Part shown: positions 35,970 through 44,504 of the stretch, one piece after another
Position numbering within the stretch: position 1 is the stretch's first letter
How the letters are laid out: each line of letters starts with the position of its first letter
Assembly: GCA_020636695.1 (NCBI GenBank)
Contig: JACJXJ010000003.1
Coordinates: 24,451-88,450, forward strand
From: Prevotellaceae bacterium
GTDB lineage: Bacteria > Bacteroidota > Bacteroidia > Bacteroidales > Paludibacteraceae
DNA: 64,000 bases
Reading direction: 5' to 3'
Program-made: the position numbers and the translations under genes
The notes under the pieces: model-generated
Seen by the model: the letters and a program-made list of their open reading frames with translations, nothing else
What the model was told of the DNA's origin: nothing
Database searches by the model: none

Positions 35970-37004
35970 ATGAAAAAATGTGTTTTTATTCTAGTAATTA
36001 TTACAGTTTGGACAACCTCACTATTTGGACAAGCTGGTAAAAACACGTATCAATTTTTAAACTTACCTACATCTGCGCGCACCGCTGCTTTGGGTGGAAC
36101 CAATGTGTCACTCTTTGATAACGACCTTAACCTCGCTTTTAATAATCCATCGTTATTGACGGATAAGACAAACAATATGTTGTCACTCAATTATGTAAAC
36201 TATTTAGCAGACATAAATTTTGGTTCAGTAGCCTATGGTCGATCCTTTGGCAAAAACAACCACATGATGTTTGGCATGCATTACATTGATTACGGCAAGT
36301 TTTTAGGCACGGACGAAACAGACCAATTGACTGGGAATTTTACCGCTAAAGATTTTGCACTTAACATTATGTACGCACGTACATTACCTTTGGGTTTCAC
36401 TGTAGGTGCCACAGTCAAACCCGTCTATTCTGTTTACGAACGTTATTCTAGTTTTGGTGTAGCCTTCGATCTTGGCGCGTCTTATCATAATGATAGTGTT
36501 GGATTTTCAGCAGGATTAAGTTTACGCAATGCGGGATGGCAATTCACAGGTTATTACTCCATCGATGGAGCACAACATCGCGAAACATTACCACTCAATT
36601 TAGAATTGGGTATCTCTCAAAAATTAGAGCACGCTCCTATTCGATTTTCACTCACCCTACACAACTTACAGCAATGGGATTTGAGCTATGAACAATCCAG
36701 TTCTGTAACTACCAATGATAACACTTCAAATGAAGTTCCTTGGTACGACATGATGTTTCGTCACACTATATGGGCTGTGGAAATTTTACCAAGTAAAAAT
36801 ATGTATTTAACCGTGAGCTATAATCACCGACGACGAAAAGAGATGAACGTAACAGACTGGAAAACAGCTGCTGGTTTTGCCTTTGGAGCTGGTATACATA
36901 TCTACAAGTTTAATGTTGGATTTTCATTAGTTCCTTACCAAGTAGGGAATTTATCGTACCATGTAACCTTAAGTACCGCGCTTACTGATTTTGGAGTTAA
37001 GTAA
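35970..37004 (+). CDS. porQ: Type IX secretion system protein PorQ
   Basis: A 344-residue outer-membrane barrel protein with a signal peptide (cleavage near LFGQAG, about residue 18). After it come YQFLNLPTSARTAALGGTNVSLF and the NPSLL segment, the hallmark start of PorQ/PorV-like FadL-fold proteins. PorQ belongs to the type IX secretion machinery, the Bacteroidota system that exports and attaches proteins with C-terminal sorting domains. The presence of porQ implies a full system elsewhere. It precedes cmk by 34 bases, a linkage common in this phylum. Confidence 0.9.
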   Translation: MKKCVFILVIITVWTTSLFGQAGKNTYQFLNLPTSARTAALGGTNVSLFDNDLNLAFNNPSLLTDKTNNMLSLNYVNYLADINFGSVAYGRSFGKNNHMMFGMHYIDYGKFLGTDETDQLTGNFTAKDFALNIMYARTLPLGFTVGATVKPVYSVYERYSSFGVAFDLGASYHNDSVGFSAGLSLRNAGWQFTGYYSIDGAQHRETLPLNLELGISQKLEHAPIRFSLTLHNLQQWDLSYEQSSSVTTNDNTSNEVPWYDMMFRHTIWAVEILPSKNMYLTVSYNHRRRKEMNVTDWKTAAGFAFGAGIHIYKFNVGFSLVPYQVGNLSYHVTLSTALTDFGVK

Positions 37005-37038
37005 AGTTACGTTTTGAATTATTTGAACTAAAAAGGCT

Positions 37039-37722
37039 ATGAAAAAAATTATTGTCGCCATCGACGGACTCTCCTCTTGTGGTAAAAGCACTATGGCAAA
37101 AGAATTGGCCAAAAATGTTGGTTACGTATACGTAGATACTGGTGCTATGTATCGTGCCGTATCACTATACTGCATTCGTCAAGGCTTTATGACAGCCGAT
37201 TCAATTGATGAAACAGAATTAGAAAAACATATCAATTCTATCAACATTAGTTTTAAAACCACACCTGATGGACGGCAAGAAACGTACTTGAATGGTGAAA
37301 ATGTGGAACGAGAAATTCGCACATTAGAAGTCGCCAACGGAGCAAGTCGTGTAAGTACCATTGGGTTTGTAAGACGCGAATTGGTACGACAACAACAACG
37401 CATGGGTTTGGAAAAAGGCATTGTAATGGATGGACGTGATATTGGCACCGTAGTTTTTCCAGAAGCAGAACTCAAAGTCTTTGTTACTGCATCTGCTGAT
37501 GTTAGAGCAAAACGCCGTTATGACGAATTAGTTACAAAAGGACAAGCCGAAGATTTTGAAGCCGTACTCGCCAATGTAAAAGAACGCGACGAACGCGATA
37601 CAAATCGCGTAGAAAGCCCATTAAAACAAGCTCCAGATGCCCTATTAATTGACAATTCGCTTCTAACAAAAGTAGAACAACGTGATCTTTTACGAAAATG
37701 GTTTGACGAAAAAACACGATAA
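37039..37722 (+). CDS. cmk: (d)CMP kinase
   Basis: A 227-residue nucleotide kinase that phosphorylates CMP and dCMP in pyrimidine metabolism. The P-loop is AIDGLSSCGKSTMAKEL at about residues 8-22. The second position differs from the usual GPSGSGKS, but the lysine is intact. DTGAMYRAV and MDGRDIGTVVFP are the CMP-binding elements, and the lid has RDERDTNR. It is co-transcribed with porQ. Confidence 0.95.
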   Translation: MKKIIVAIDGLSSCGKSTMAKELAKNVGYVYVDTGAMYRAVSLYCIRQGFMTADSIDETELEKHINSINISFKTTPDGRQETYLNGENVEREIRTLEVANGASRVSTIGFVRRELVRQQQRMGLEKGIVMDGRDIGTVVFPEAELKVFVTASADVRAKRRYDELVTKGQAEDFEAVLANVKERDERDTNRVESPLKQAPDALLIDNSLLTKVEQRDLLRKWFDEKTR

Positions 37723-37738
37723 AATAATTAACCTCGCA

Positions 37739-37770
37739 TTTGCTAATTTTAGAGTAAATTGCTAATTTTG
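37739..37770 (+). promoter_or_regulatory. Promoter of tRNA-Pro(GGG), full consensus
   Basis: TTTG (37739-37742), 20 bases, then TAATTTTG (37763-37770), exact. It lies 18 bases before the mature tRNA 5' end. Confidence 0.8.
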
Positions 37771-37788
37771 CACACCAATTAAAAAAAA

Positions 37789-37864
37789 CGGGATGTAGCT
37801 CAGTCCGGTTTAGAGTACTCGTCTGGGGGGCGAGTGGTCGCTGGTTCGAATCCAGTCATCCCGA
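37789..37864 (+). tRNA. tRNA-Pro, anticodon GGG
   Basis: A 76-base cloverleaf. The acceptor stem CGGGATG pairs with CATCCCG. The anticodon stem CTCGT/GCGAG encloses loop CTGGGGG, so the anticodon is GGG, reading CCC and CCU. The T arm has GGTTCGAATCC. The discriminator is A followed by CA. It has its own strong promoter and is followed by a modest terminator, then a thioesterase gene and a second proline tRNA. Confidence 0.95.
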
Positions 37865-37877
37865 CAAACACACAAAG

Positions 37878-37904
37878 CGAAATCGATACTAGATTTCGTT
37901 TTTT
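37878..37904 (+). terminator. Modest terminator after tRNA-Pro(GGG)
   Basis: CGAAATC (37878-37884) pairs with GATTTCG (37892-37898) around 7 bases, followed by six T residues. The AT-rich stem suggests incomplete termination, which would let transcription reach the thioesterase gene. Confidence 0.6.
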
Positions 37905-37918
37905 ATTTATAATAACGT

Positions 37919-38431
37919 ATGCGCAAATTAACAAATCCTTGGGAAGACATCTCTGGCTATAATTGCTTTGGTTGCGCGCCACATAATGGCGCAGGCGTAA
38001 AAATGGAGTTTTATGAAGACGGAGATGAAGTAGTAAGTGTATGGCAACCAAAATCACAATTCCAAGGTTGGCTAGACACCTTACATGGTGGCATTCAGTC
38101 TGTATTACTCGATGAAATTTGTGCTTGGGTCGTATTGTACAAACTTGAAACCACGGGTGTTACATCGAAAATGGAAACCCGTTTCCGAAAATCAGTATCA
38201 ACCACCGACAATTATGTGGTATTAAGAGCGTCCATACAAGAACAAAAACGCAATATTATCACCATAAAAGCGACTCTTTACGATGAACAAGGCATTATTT
38301 GTACTGAGGCTCTTTGTACTTACTTTACATTCCCAAAAGAAAAAGCAGAAGAGATGAATTTTAGGACGTGTGTGCCTATAGGAAACGATAAAACACTAGA
38401 GGAGATTATTGAAACTTTAGATATCTCTTAA
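37919..38431 (+). CDS. PaaI-like hotdog-fold thioesterase
   Basis: A 170-residue single hotdog-domain protein. The core has FQGWLDTLHGGIQSVLLDEICAWV, where the HGG-x-x-x-x-x-D/E block is the active-site helix of PaaI-type thioesterases, and it hydrolyses acyl-CoA or acyl-ACP. The N-terminus has an NCFGCAPHNGAG motif typical of this subgroup. It is encoded between two proline tRNA genes, 54 bases after one and 6 bases before the other, with no clear promoter of its own. Natural substrate unknown. Confidence 0.87.
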   Translation: MRKLTNPWEDISGYNCFGCAPHNGAGVKMEFYEDGDEVVSVWQPKSQFQGWLDTLHGGIQSVLLDEICAWVVLYKLETTGVTSKMETRFRKSVSTTDNYVVLRASIQEQKRNIITIKATLYDEQGIICTEALCTYFTFPKEKAEEMNFRTCVPIGNDKTLEEIIETLDIS

Positions 38432-38437
38432 CCAATA

Positions 38438-38510
38438 CGGAGTTTAGCGCAGTTGGTAGCGCGCTACGTTCGGGACGTAGAGGTCGGGCGTTCGAATCGC
38501 CTAACTCCGA
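38438..38510 (+). tRNA. tRNA-Pro, anticodon CGG
   Basis: A 73-base cloverleaf: acceptor CGGAGTT/AACTCCG, anticodon stem CTACG/CGTAG with loop TTCGGGA, so anticodon CGG, reading CCG. Discriminator A followed by CA. It begins 6 bases after the thioesterase stop with no visible promoter, so it is probably processed from the same transcript. Confidence 0.95.
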
Positions 38511-38512
38511 CA

Positions 38513-38549
38513 AAAAAGGAGATAATCGCTAATAGATTATCTCCTTTTT
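38513..38549. terminator. Bidirectional terminator between tRNA-Pro(CGG) and rprY
   Basis: GGAGATAATC (38518-38527) pairs with GATTATCTCC (38535-38544), extended by five A-T pairs on either side, giving T runs in both directions. It serves the tRNA transcript and the opposing rprY-rprX operon. Confidence 0.85.
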
Positions 38550-38568
38550 GTATTAAATGCCAGAACCA

Positions 38569-39261
38569 TTAATTTTCTGGAACTATTAGTTTGTAACCTT
38601 TACCGTGAATATTGATGATTTCTACTTCCTTATCGTCTTTCAATAATTTACGTAATTTGGTGATATACACGTCCATACTACGAGCATTAAAGTAGTTATC
38701 TTCCACCCAAATAGTTTTCAGTGCATAATTACGTTCCAAAATGTTATTCACATTTTGAGCCAACATATTCAACAATTCTGATTCTTTGGTGGTTAGTTTT
38801 GTGTGTCTATCACCAATTGAAAGCAATTGTTTTTGTGTGTCAAATGTAAATTTGCCCAACTTATATTCATTGCCATTTTTGTTCTTTTTACCGGTTAAAC
38901 GGCGCAAAATAGCTTCAATACGGAATAATAATTCTTCCATACTAAATGGTTTTGTAATATAATCGTCAGCACCAATTTTGAAACCTTCTAGCACGTCTTC
39001 TTTCAACGATTTAGCAGTTAAGAAAACAATTGGCACTACACCATTCATTTTACGAATATCTTGTGCTAATGTGAAGCCATCTTTTTTAGGCATCATCACA
39101 TCAAGAATACACAAGTCGTATTTACCATTTACAAACGATTTATAGCCAGCTTCGCCATCAGGCAAAAGGTCAACGTCGAAGCCTTTAGCTTGAAGATACT
39201 CTCTGAGTAACATACCCAAATTTTCGTCATCTTCGCATAATAAGATTTTTACCTTTTCCAT
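38569..39261 (-). CDS. rprY: OmpR-family response regulator, RprY-like
   Basis: A 230-residue two-component response regulator. The receiver domain (about 1-120) has the acidic pocket CEDD, the phosphoacceptor aspartate in LCILDVMMPKKDGF (about residue 53) and the lysine in DDYITKPFSMEELL. The C-terminal winged helix (about 130-228) ends in VYITKLRKLLKDD and HGKGYKLIVPE, as in OmpR/PhoB proteins. It follows its sensor gene by 10 bases. The RprY name comes from Bacteroides fragilis homologues; its regulon here is not known. Confidence 0.9.
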   Translation of the reverse strand: MEKVKILLCEDDENLGMLLREYLQAKGFDVDLLPDGEAGYKSFVNGKYDLCILDVMMPKKDGFTLAQDIRKMNGVVPIVFLTAKSLKEDVLEGFKIGADDYITKPFSMEELLFRIEAILRRLTGKKNKNGNEYKLGKFTFDTQKQLLSIGDRHTKLTTKESELLNMLAQNVNNILERNYALKTIWVEDNYFNARSMDVYITKLRKLLKDDKEVEIINIHGKGYKLIVPEN

Positions 39262-39271
39262 AATTAATAAT

Positions 39272-40762
39272 TTAAACAGTTAATATTTCAATAATAAATT
39301 TTGTTCCAATACCATATTCACTTTCCACCTTTATTGTTCCTCTATGTAACTTAATAATTTTAGACACATAAGCCAATCCCAAACCAAAGCCCTTTACATT
39401 ATGCACATTACCTGTTGGAACACGATAAAACTGATCAAAAATACGTTTCAAATTTTCTCTTTTTATACCAACACCATTATCTTCTATACTAATACACAAT
39501 TTATTCTTGTCATTCCATGTCGAAACCGTCAAAATCAATGTCTCTTTTCGATATTTTAGAGCATTATCCATCAAGTTATAAATAACATTGGTAAAGTGCA
39601 TTTCATCTACCATTACTAAAGCATTCTGAGCATTAAGTTGAGAAATAATTTTACCATTCGTATTGTTGACTTTCAGCGAAAAATTCCCAACAACCGTTTC
39701 CAACAACTCATGCATGTCTAGCTCTTGAAAATTCATTGTCGCTCTACCACGTTCAAAAACAGACATCTGGAGCACTTTATCTACTAAAAAACTCAATCGT
39801 TTTGTTTCGTCAATAATGACATGGGAAATATGAGCCAAAATCTTAGGATTAGTATTTACAGAGTTATCACTCAACATCTGAGCAGCTAAAGATACTGATG
39901 AAATCGGCGTTTTTAATTCATGAGTCATATTATTTATGAAATCATTCTTAATACTCGTCAAACGCTTTTGACGCAATAGATATAAAATGATTAACATAAA
40001 CGTAAGAAACATCAACATTGTTAAAATAATAGATGGTAACAACAATTTTAATGAATGTACTATGTATGCTGAACGGGTAGGAAAAAATACATTTAAAAAA
40101 TAAATTTTATCTGAATTTTCGTTAGGAAAAAACTGTTGACGATAGAAATCTTTGGTAACAGGCATATTATCATCATGACATGAAAATATTATTTTACCAT
40201 TCTTATCCGTAATAACATAATGGAAAGGTAACTCTACTCCATTATTGTAAAATTCCTTACTTAAAAGTTCATCAAGCAATACAAAATCTACACGTTTTTC
40301 AATAGGTTTGGTAGAAGCATCATTCATCAATTTGGCAGTCACTTCATCAAATAAAGCTTTAGATCGTAGAAACCGTTCTCTATATTGTTGATTTTGTGAT
40401 TCACTCGCCTTTGAAATAGAGGTATTTTTACCACTTAACGATTTTATTTGAACAGACTCGTCAGGCATAGTAAGCTGGTCAACAGTATATGAATGCTTAA
40501 ATAATAATTCATCACTATTTAGCAATTTTTTAGCTCGTTGAACATCATCAGACTTACCATTAATAAACGTCTCCAAATAATCACGAACCTCCATTTCATC
40601 TATAGTTTTGATGACTTGATACAGGCTACGTTTTACATTATCATCAAAACGTGCGCTAAAAATGGATGCCGATTGATTCACATACCGCACCTGCAATAGC
40701 AATAATCCAGTAAAGGAAAAAGCCATTAAAAGAATCAAAATCCAAATATAACTCTTACGCAT
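39272..40762 (-). CDS. rprX: Sensor histidine kinase, RprX-like
   Basis: A 496-residue membrane sensor kinase. Transmembrane segments lie at about 7-27 and 235-262, enclosing a periplasmic sensor region of roughly 200 residues. The kinase core has the H-box NNMTHELKTPISS (phosphorylated His), the N-box NLMDNALKY, DNGVGI (G1) and GFGLGLAYV (G2). It phosphorylates the adjacent response regulator. A promoter with a perfect -7 element stands directly upstream. The pairing and layout match RprX/RprY of Bacteroidales. Confidence 0.9.
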   Translation of the reverse strand: MRKSYIWILILLMAFSFTGLLLLQVRYVNQSASIFSARFDDNVKRSLYQVIKTIDEMEVRDYLETFINGKSDDVQRAKKLLNSDELLFKHSYTVDQLTMPDESVQIKSLSGKNTSISKASESQNQQYRERFLRSKALFDEVTAKLMNDASTKPIEKRVDFVLLDELLSKEFYNNGVELPFHYVITDKNGKIIFSCHDDNMPVTKDFYRQQFFPNENSDKIYFLNVFFPTRSAYIVHSLKLLLPSIILTMLMFLTFMLIILYLLRQKRLTSIKNDFINNMTHELKTPISSVSLAAQMLSDNSVNTNPKILAHISHVIIDETKRLSFLVDKVLQMSVFERGRATMNFQELDMHELLETVVGNFSLKVNNTNGKIISQLNAQNALVMVDEMHFTNVIYNLMDNALKYRKETLILTVSTWNDKNKLCISIEDNGVGIKRENLKRIFDQFYRVPTGNVHNVKGFGLGLAYVSKIIKLHRGTIKVESEYGIGTKFIIEILTV

Positions 40763-40779
40763 AATGATAATTTTAGGAG

Positions 40780-40808
40780 CAAAGATAATATAATAATTAT
40801 TATAACAA
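40780..40808 (-). promoter_or_regulatory. rprX-rprY promoter
   Basis: Minus strand TTG (40808-40806), 18 bases, then TATCTTTG (40787-40780), exact -7. It lies 18 bases upstream of the sensor kinase ATG. Confidence 0.65.
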
Positions 40809-40920
40809 TTCTAATTTTATAGAAATTTAACGGTAAAAATTGGGAAATATTTTATATTTTAACAAAAAAATAGCATATTAAGCCAAAATATATTTGTTAT
40901 TAACAAAGATAAGAAGCGAA

Positions 40921-41880
40921 TTATAGGGACTTTTTAACAAAAAAAGAACCTATAAGTATGGGGATACAATAATTGATACACCACAACAAAATACTAGCCA
41001 AAGCCATGCCAGCATCATTGGTGGAGAAAGCAGAAAGAATAAAAATAGCGTACGAACCACGCACCATAGCTTCAGAGAAAGCAAAGGATGGTGTGTAGGT
41101 AACAAGCAGATAAATAGTAGGAATAGAAAGAAACGCCTGAAAAGGGGTAAGTGTTACATTCATAAACAACAACATGGCATAAAATTGTGATGAATAGACA
41201 AAATAACGAAGTGCCGAAAAACACAAAATCAGCCATGCGTCATGAAATGATAAATGCTCAAGACCTTCAGCTAAACGATTTAACCACTGCCATTTAGATT
41301 TCGCTAAACGTTCACAAACCCACTTATAATGACCACACACTAAAACACAACCAATTACCAATATCAAAACCAGTAAAAAAGCCACAAGCCAAGCAGCTGT
41401 TGAAACCGAAAAAAGAAAAGGGGATGCATGATTCGAGAAATAAAAAACAGTTGTGATAAGACCAAATAACGTAATAACAATCATTTGCATGGCACTACCC
41501 ACAAAACCTAATGCAATAGCTGGAATTACATTCTGTTTACTCAACATAAGAGCACGAGCTGGGAACTCACCAATGCGATTAGGCGTAAAAAAAGCACCCG
41601 CCTGACCAACAAGCACCGATCGAAAAGCTAAACTCAAGGGCATAGGTTGAAGTCCAAAGATTAACCTTTGCCACTTCAAAGCCTCAAATAAAAGATTCAA
41701 CGGTAGCAAAACAAAAACCAGCACGAGGAACAAATAATCATGAAAAGAAACAGCAGCAAAATGCGATAACAAAGCCTCATAACCATCAAATGTAACAAGT
41801 TTATACCCTAGAAATAGATAGGCCAACAAAAAAATTAGCCATTTACTATATTTGAAAAGATAATCTCGTACACTGGTCAT
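40921..41880 (-). CDS. Lysylphosphatidylglycerol synthase TM-region/UPF0104-like membrane protein
   Basis: A 319-residue polytopic inner-membrane protein with about eight hydrophobic segments. The pattern FEALKWQRLI, LVGQAGAFFTPNRIGEFPARALML, then ALGFVGSAMQM fits the AglD/MprF-N flippase-like superfamily, where GxxxxxxPxRxGE is the hallmark. It lacks any catalytic lysyltransferase domain. Members move lipid-linked molecules or assist glycosylation. It abuts the GtrA gene with no gap, so the pair may act on polyprenyl-linked sugars. Exact substrate unknown. Confidence 0.85.
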   Translation of the reverse strand: MTSVRDYLFKYSKWLIFLLAYLFLGYKLVTFDGYEALLSHFAAVSFHDYLFLVLVFVLLPLNLLFEALKWQRLIFGLQPMPLSLAFRSVLVGQAGAFFTPNRIGEFPARALMLSKQNVIPAIALGFVGSAMQMIVITLFGLITTVFYFSNHASPFLFSVSTAAWLVAFLLVLILVIGCVLVCGHYKWVCERLAKSKWQWLNRLAEGLEHLSFHDAWLILCFSALRYFVYSSQFYAMLLFMNVTLTPFQAFLSIPTIYLLVTYTPSFAFSEAMVRGSYAIFILSAFSTNDAGMALASILLWCINYCIPILIGSFFVKKSL

Positions 41881-42375
41881 TTACTTTTTAAATGAAAAAT
41901 GTTTTTGTGAAAAATAACTGAAAACGGTAGCAATAATAGTAGTTAAAATATTCGCCAATTCAGCACGAATACCACAGTATTCAACGAACAATTTCAAACA
42001 GATATAATTAATAATAACGCAAGCCGCAACCACTAAAAAATAACGAAATAACTGAATCCGTCCGCGTAAGGGCGAACCAGAAAAACTAATGTGTCGATTA
42101 AGCCAAAAACCTGTCAATAATGTAATAGGAAATTTAAAGATAAAGGCTGCAATATGGGGAGTAAAAGCGATAAATCCAAAATCGACAACTTGTTTTTGAA
42201 ACAAAAAATTATAAAACACAAAATATAGCACCCAATCAAACACCATATTGGCTCCACCCGAAAAACCATAACGAAAAAAAGTAACAGGAATAAACTTGCG
42301 AAAAGGCGTATAAAAAAACTCTATAACATTCAATATAGCCTTTTCTGTAATACGTTCAATATGAGTCATAAGCAT
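41881..42375 (-). CDS. GtrA family membrane protein
   Basis: A 164-residue membrane protein with four hydrophobic segments and the GtrA pattern: FFRYGFSGGANMVFDWVLYF at the N-terminus and FKFPITLLTGFWLNRHISF in the middle. GtrA proteins are thought to flip undecaprenyl-phosphate glucose or similar lipid-linked sugars across the inner membrane. I start at ATG 42375 (42369 is an alternative); the frame to 42390 would need a TTG. It forms a pair with the downstream flippase-like gene. Confidence 0.88.
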   Translation of the reverse strand: MLMTHIERITEKAILNVIEFFYTPFRKFIPVTFFRYGFSGGANMVFDWVLYFVFYNFLFQKQVVDFGFIAFTPHIAAFIFKFPITLLTGFWLNRHISFSGSPLRGRIQLFRYFLVVAACVIINYICLKLFVEYCGIRAELANILTTIIATVFSYFSQKHFSFKK

Positions 42376-42412
42376 GAAGAATAAACACAAATACTGAAAA
42401 AAAAGAAATAAG

Positions 42413-42444
42413 TTTGGTAGAGTAAAATGAAATAACTACTTTTG
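42413..42444 (+). promoter_or_regulatory. ksgA promoter, full consensus
   Basis: TTTG (42413-42416), 20 bases, then TACTTTTG (42437-42444), exact. Transcription would start near 42450, which rules out an upstream ATG at 42442 and supports the ksgA start at 42535 with a leader of about 85 bases. Confidence 0.8.
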
Positions 42445-42534
42445 CAACACTTAAAAAAAGACCCTGACAAAGGTAATTATTTTTTCGTTTATTCTAATGT
42501 AAATTCGCAAAAATGCCTGACGACCCGTTACTAC

Positions 42535-43311
42535 ATGACATTAGTAAGAGCAAAAAAGCACTTGGGACAACACTTCCTCAAAGATTTGTCTATAGCCCAA
42601 CGTATAGCCGACAGTTTGCCGGAGGGTTGTGTTTTACCCGTTCTTGAAATAGGACCAGGCATGGGAGTATTAAGTCAATTCTTACTCCAAAATCACCAAA
42701 TTACATTCAAAGCTGTAGAAATTGACCGTGAATCGGTTGATTATTTGCATGTGAAATTCCCTGAAATGGACGTTATTGAAAGTGATTTCTTAAAAATGGA
42801 CTTAGCTCCTTTATTTGAAGGAAAACCATTTGCCATTATTGGAAATTTCCCTTATAACATTTCAAGCCAAATTTTTTTCCGCGTACTCGAAAATCGCGAT
42901 CGAATCCCCTACGTAGTAGGTATGATTCAAAAGGAAGTGGCTGAACGAATTGCGGCACCACACGGCAATAAAACATACGGCATTACGAGTGTTTTACTAC
43001 AAGCCTTCTACTCTATCGATTATTTATTCACCGTACACGAGCATGTATTTGACCCTCCGCCCAAGGTCAAATCGGCTGTGATTAGCCTCACTCGAAACGA
43101 GACAAAGCAACTCGACTGCGACGAAAAATTGTTCGTTCAAGTGGTGAAAACAGCCTTTAACCAACGACGAAAAACGCTCCGAAACTCTTTAAAACCTTTA
43201 TTGCAAGGAGAAAATTGTTCGGAGCCAATATTCGAAAAACGCCCAGAGCAATTAAGCGTTGCCGATTTTGTGGTGTTAACCAACATTGTAGCGTTAAAAC
43301 TGAATCATTAA
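42535..43311 (+). CDS. ksgA: 16S rRNA dimethyladenosine transferase
   Basis: KsgA dimethylates two adjacent adenines near the 3' end of 16S rRNA in late small-subunit assembly. Starting at ATG 42535 it has 258 residues and opens MTLVRAKKHLGQHFLKD, the normal N-terminus. SAM motif I is EIGPGMGVLS, and the target-base motif IV is IGNFPYNISS. A longer frame from 42442 would begin inside the promoter's -7 element. The basic C-terminal domain with AFNQRRKTLRNSLK is intact. Confidence 0.96.
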   Translation: MTLVRAKKHLGQHFLKDLSIAQRIADSLPEGCVLPVLEIGPGMGVLSQFLLQNHQITFKAVEIDRESVDYLHVKFPEMDVIESDFLKMDLAPLFEGKPFAIIGNFPYNISSQIFFRVLENRDRIPYVVGMIQKEVAERIAAPHGNKTYGITSVLLQAFYSIDYLFTVHEHVFDPPPKVKSAVISLTRNETKQLDCDEKLFVQVVKTAFNQRRKTLRNSLKPLLQGENCSEPIFEKRPEQLSVADFVVLTNIVALKLNH

Positions 43312-43381
43312 TCAGATTCGAATTTCACGAAGTACTCAAGAACATTGACTTTTAGATATTCGAATCGTTAACTAAAAGCTT

Positions 43382-44329
43382 ATGTCAGAAATTCGTCTAT
43401 TCTATCGGGAAAATAACCGACTAAAAATATCAAAAAATATTGATCTACTCAAAGAAATTCCACTCGAGAACTTTGTTTGGATAGACCTGAATGACGTTCC
43501 GGAAGACGCCGAAACCGAACTTGAGCAATTCTTGAAAATTTACATCCAGGAAGAAGAAGAGATGGAAGAAATCGAGATCAGTTCGCGTTATATGGAAACG
43601 GAAGATACATTAGTTGCGAACTCACGCTTCTTACTTGATAACTTCGAAGAAGAGCCAATCTCTTTCATTGTAAAAAATCATATTTTAGTATCTGTACGTA
43701 ATCAAGAGTTACGCTCGTTCAACGAAACAGTTAAGAAAATGTTTGCCAACCAGCGTAATTATCCAAATGGATTCTACATATTGGTAGCATTATTGGAAAC
43801 TCGGGTGGAGTACGATGCTGATATGATTGAGGAATTGGCAAAAGAGATTACACAGTTAAGTAATCGTTTGAAAACGGACGATGACGTTTCCGATGATATC
43901 TTAATAGCCATCAAGGAATTGCAAGAAAAAACGATGTTAATTCGTGAAAACATCATCGACAAACAACGAGTTTGCTCGAACATGTTAAAAAGTGAGCTAT
44001 TCCCAAATGAAGCAAAAACGAAATTAGCCATCATTATCAAGGATATTAACTCATTATTCGAACACACACGTTTCAGTTTCGATCGTTTAGAATATTTACA
44101 AGATACATTTCTTGGTTTGGTTAATATTCAGCAGAATAAAATCATCAAAATTTTTACCATTGTATCGGTTATTTTCCTACCACCTACATTGATTGCTAGC
44201 ATGTATGGCATGAACTTCGATTTTATGCCAGAACTACACTGGAAATATGGATATTTGTGGGCAATAGCATTAATGATATTATTTGTAGTAGCCATTTTAT
44301 GGTTTTTCAAACGCCGAAAATGGTTATAA
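43382..44329 (+). CDS. corA: CorA-family magnesium/cobalt transporter
   Basis: A 315-residue pentameric channel subunit. A large cytoplasmic N-terminal funnel domain (about 1-250) is followed by two transmembrane helices at the C-terminus. The YGMNF signature (about residues 276-280) sits in the external loop between them and defines the CorA family. The tail FFKRRKWL is basic, as usual. It moves Mg2+ and possibly Co2+ or Ni2+ into the cell. The gene stands 70 bases after ksgA and ends in a strong terminator. Confidence 0.93.
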   Translation: MSEIRLFYRENNRLKISKNIDLLKEIPLENFVWIDLNDVPEDAETELEQFLKIYIQEEEEMEEIEISSRYMETEDTLVANSRFLLDNFEEEPISFIVKNHILVSVRNQELRSFNETVKKMFANQRNYPNGFYILVALLETRVEYDADMIEELAKEITQLSNRLKTDDDVSDDILIAIKELQEKTMLIRENIIDKQRVCSNMLKSELFPNEAKTKLAIIIKDINSLFEHTRFSFDRLEYLQDTFLGLVNIQQNKIIKIFTIVSVIFLPPTLIASMYGMNFDFMPELHWKYGYLWAIALMILFVVAILWFFKRRKWL

Positions 44330-44338
44330 CAAATCAAT

Positions 44339-44376
44339 AAAAAATGGCGAGTGTCTGTATACACTCGCCATTTTTT
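44339..44376. terminator. Bidirectional terminator between corA and tRNA-Glu
   Basis: AAAAAATGGCGAGTGT (44339-44354) pairs perfectly with its complement (44361-44376) around a 6-base loop, ending in T runs on both strands. It ends corA from the left and the tRNA-Glu transcript from the right. Confidence 0.9.
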
Positions 44377-44379
44377 ATG

Positions 44380-44452
44380 TAGCGGATCCGGGAATCGAAC
44401 CCGAGTTTCAGCCGTGAGAGGGCCGCGTCCTAGGCCACTAGACTAAACCGCC
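44380..44452 (-). tRNA. tRNA-Glu, anticodon CTC
   Basis: On the minus strand a 73-base cloverleaf. The anticodon stem CGGCC/GGCTG encloses CTCTCAC, so anticodon CTC reads GAG. The D arm is GTCTAGTGGCCTAGGAC and the T arm GGGTTCGATTCCC. The acceptor stem GGCGGTT/ATCCGCT has a U6-U67 mismatch and a G1-U72 pair. A full-consensus promoter stands upstream and a terminator follows within four bases. Confidence 0.93.
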
Positions 44453-44466
44453 ATCATATCGCACCG

Positions 44467-44497
44467 CAAAATTAAATATTTATTTTGTACAAGACAA
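44467..44497 (-). promoter_or_regulatory. tRNA-Glu promoter, full consensus
   Basis: Minus strand TTG (44497-44495), 20 bases, then TAATTTTG (44474-44467), exact, 14 bases upstream of the mature tRNA. Confidence 0.8.
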
Positions 44498-44504
44498 GAA
44501 AAGA

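Noticed and set aside
42442..42534. Upstream extension of ksgA from ATG 42442
   Set aside because: The codon lies within the promoter -7 element and the extra residues do not fit KsgA.
43315..43366. Nine-base inverted repeat GATTCGAAT/ATTCGAATC between ksgA and corA
   Set aside because: Arms are 34 bases apart with no T run; could be chance. Not enough to call a terminator or operator.
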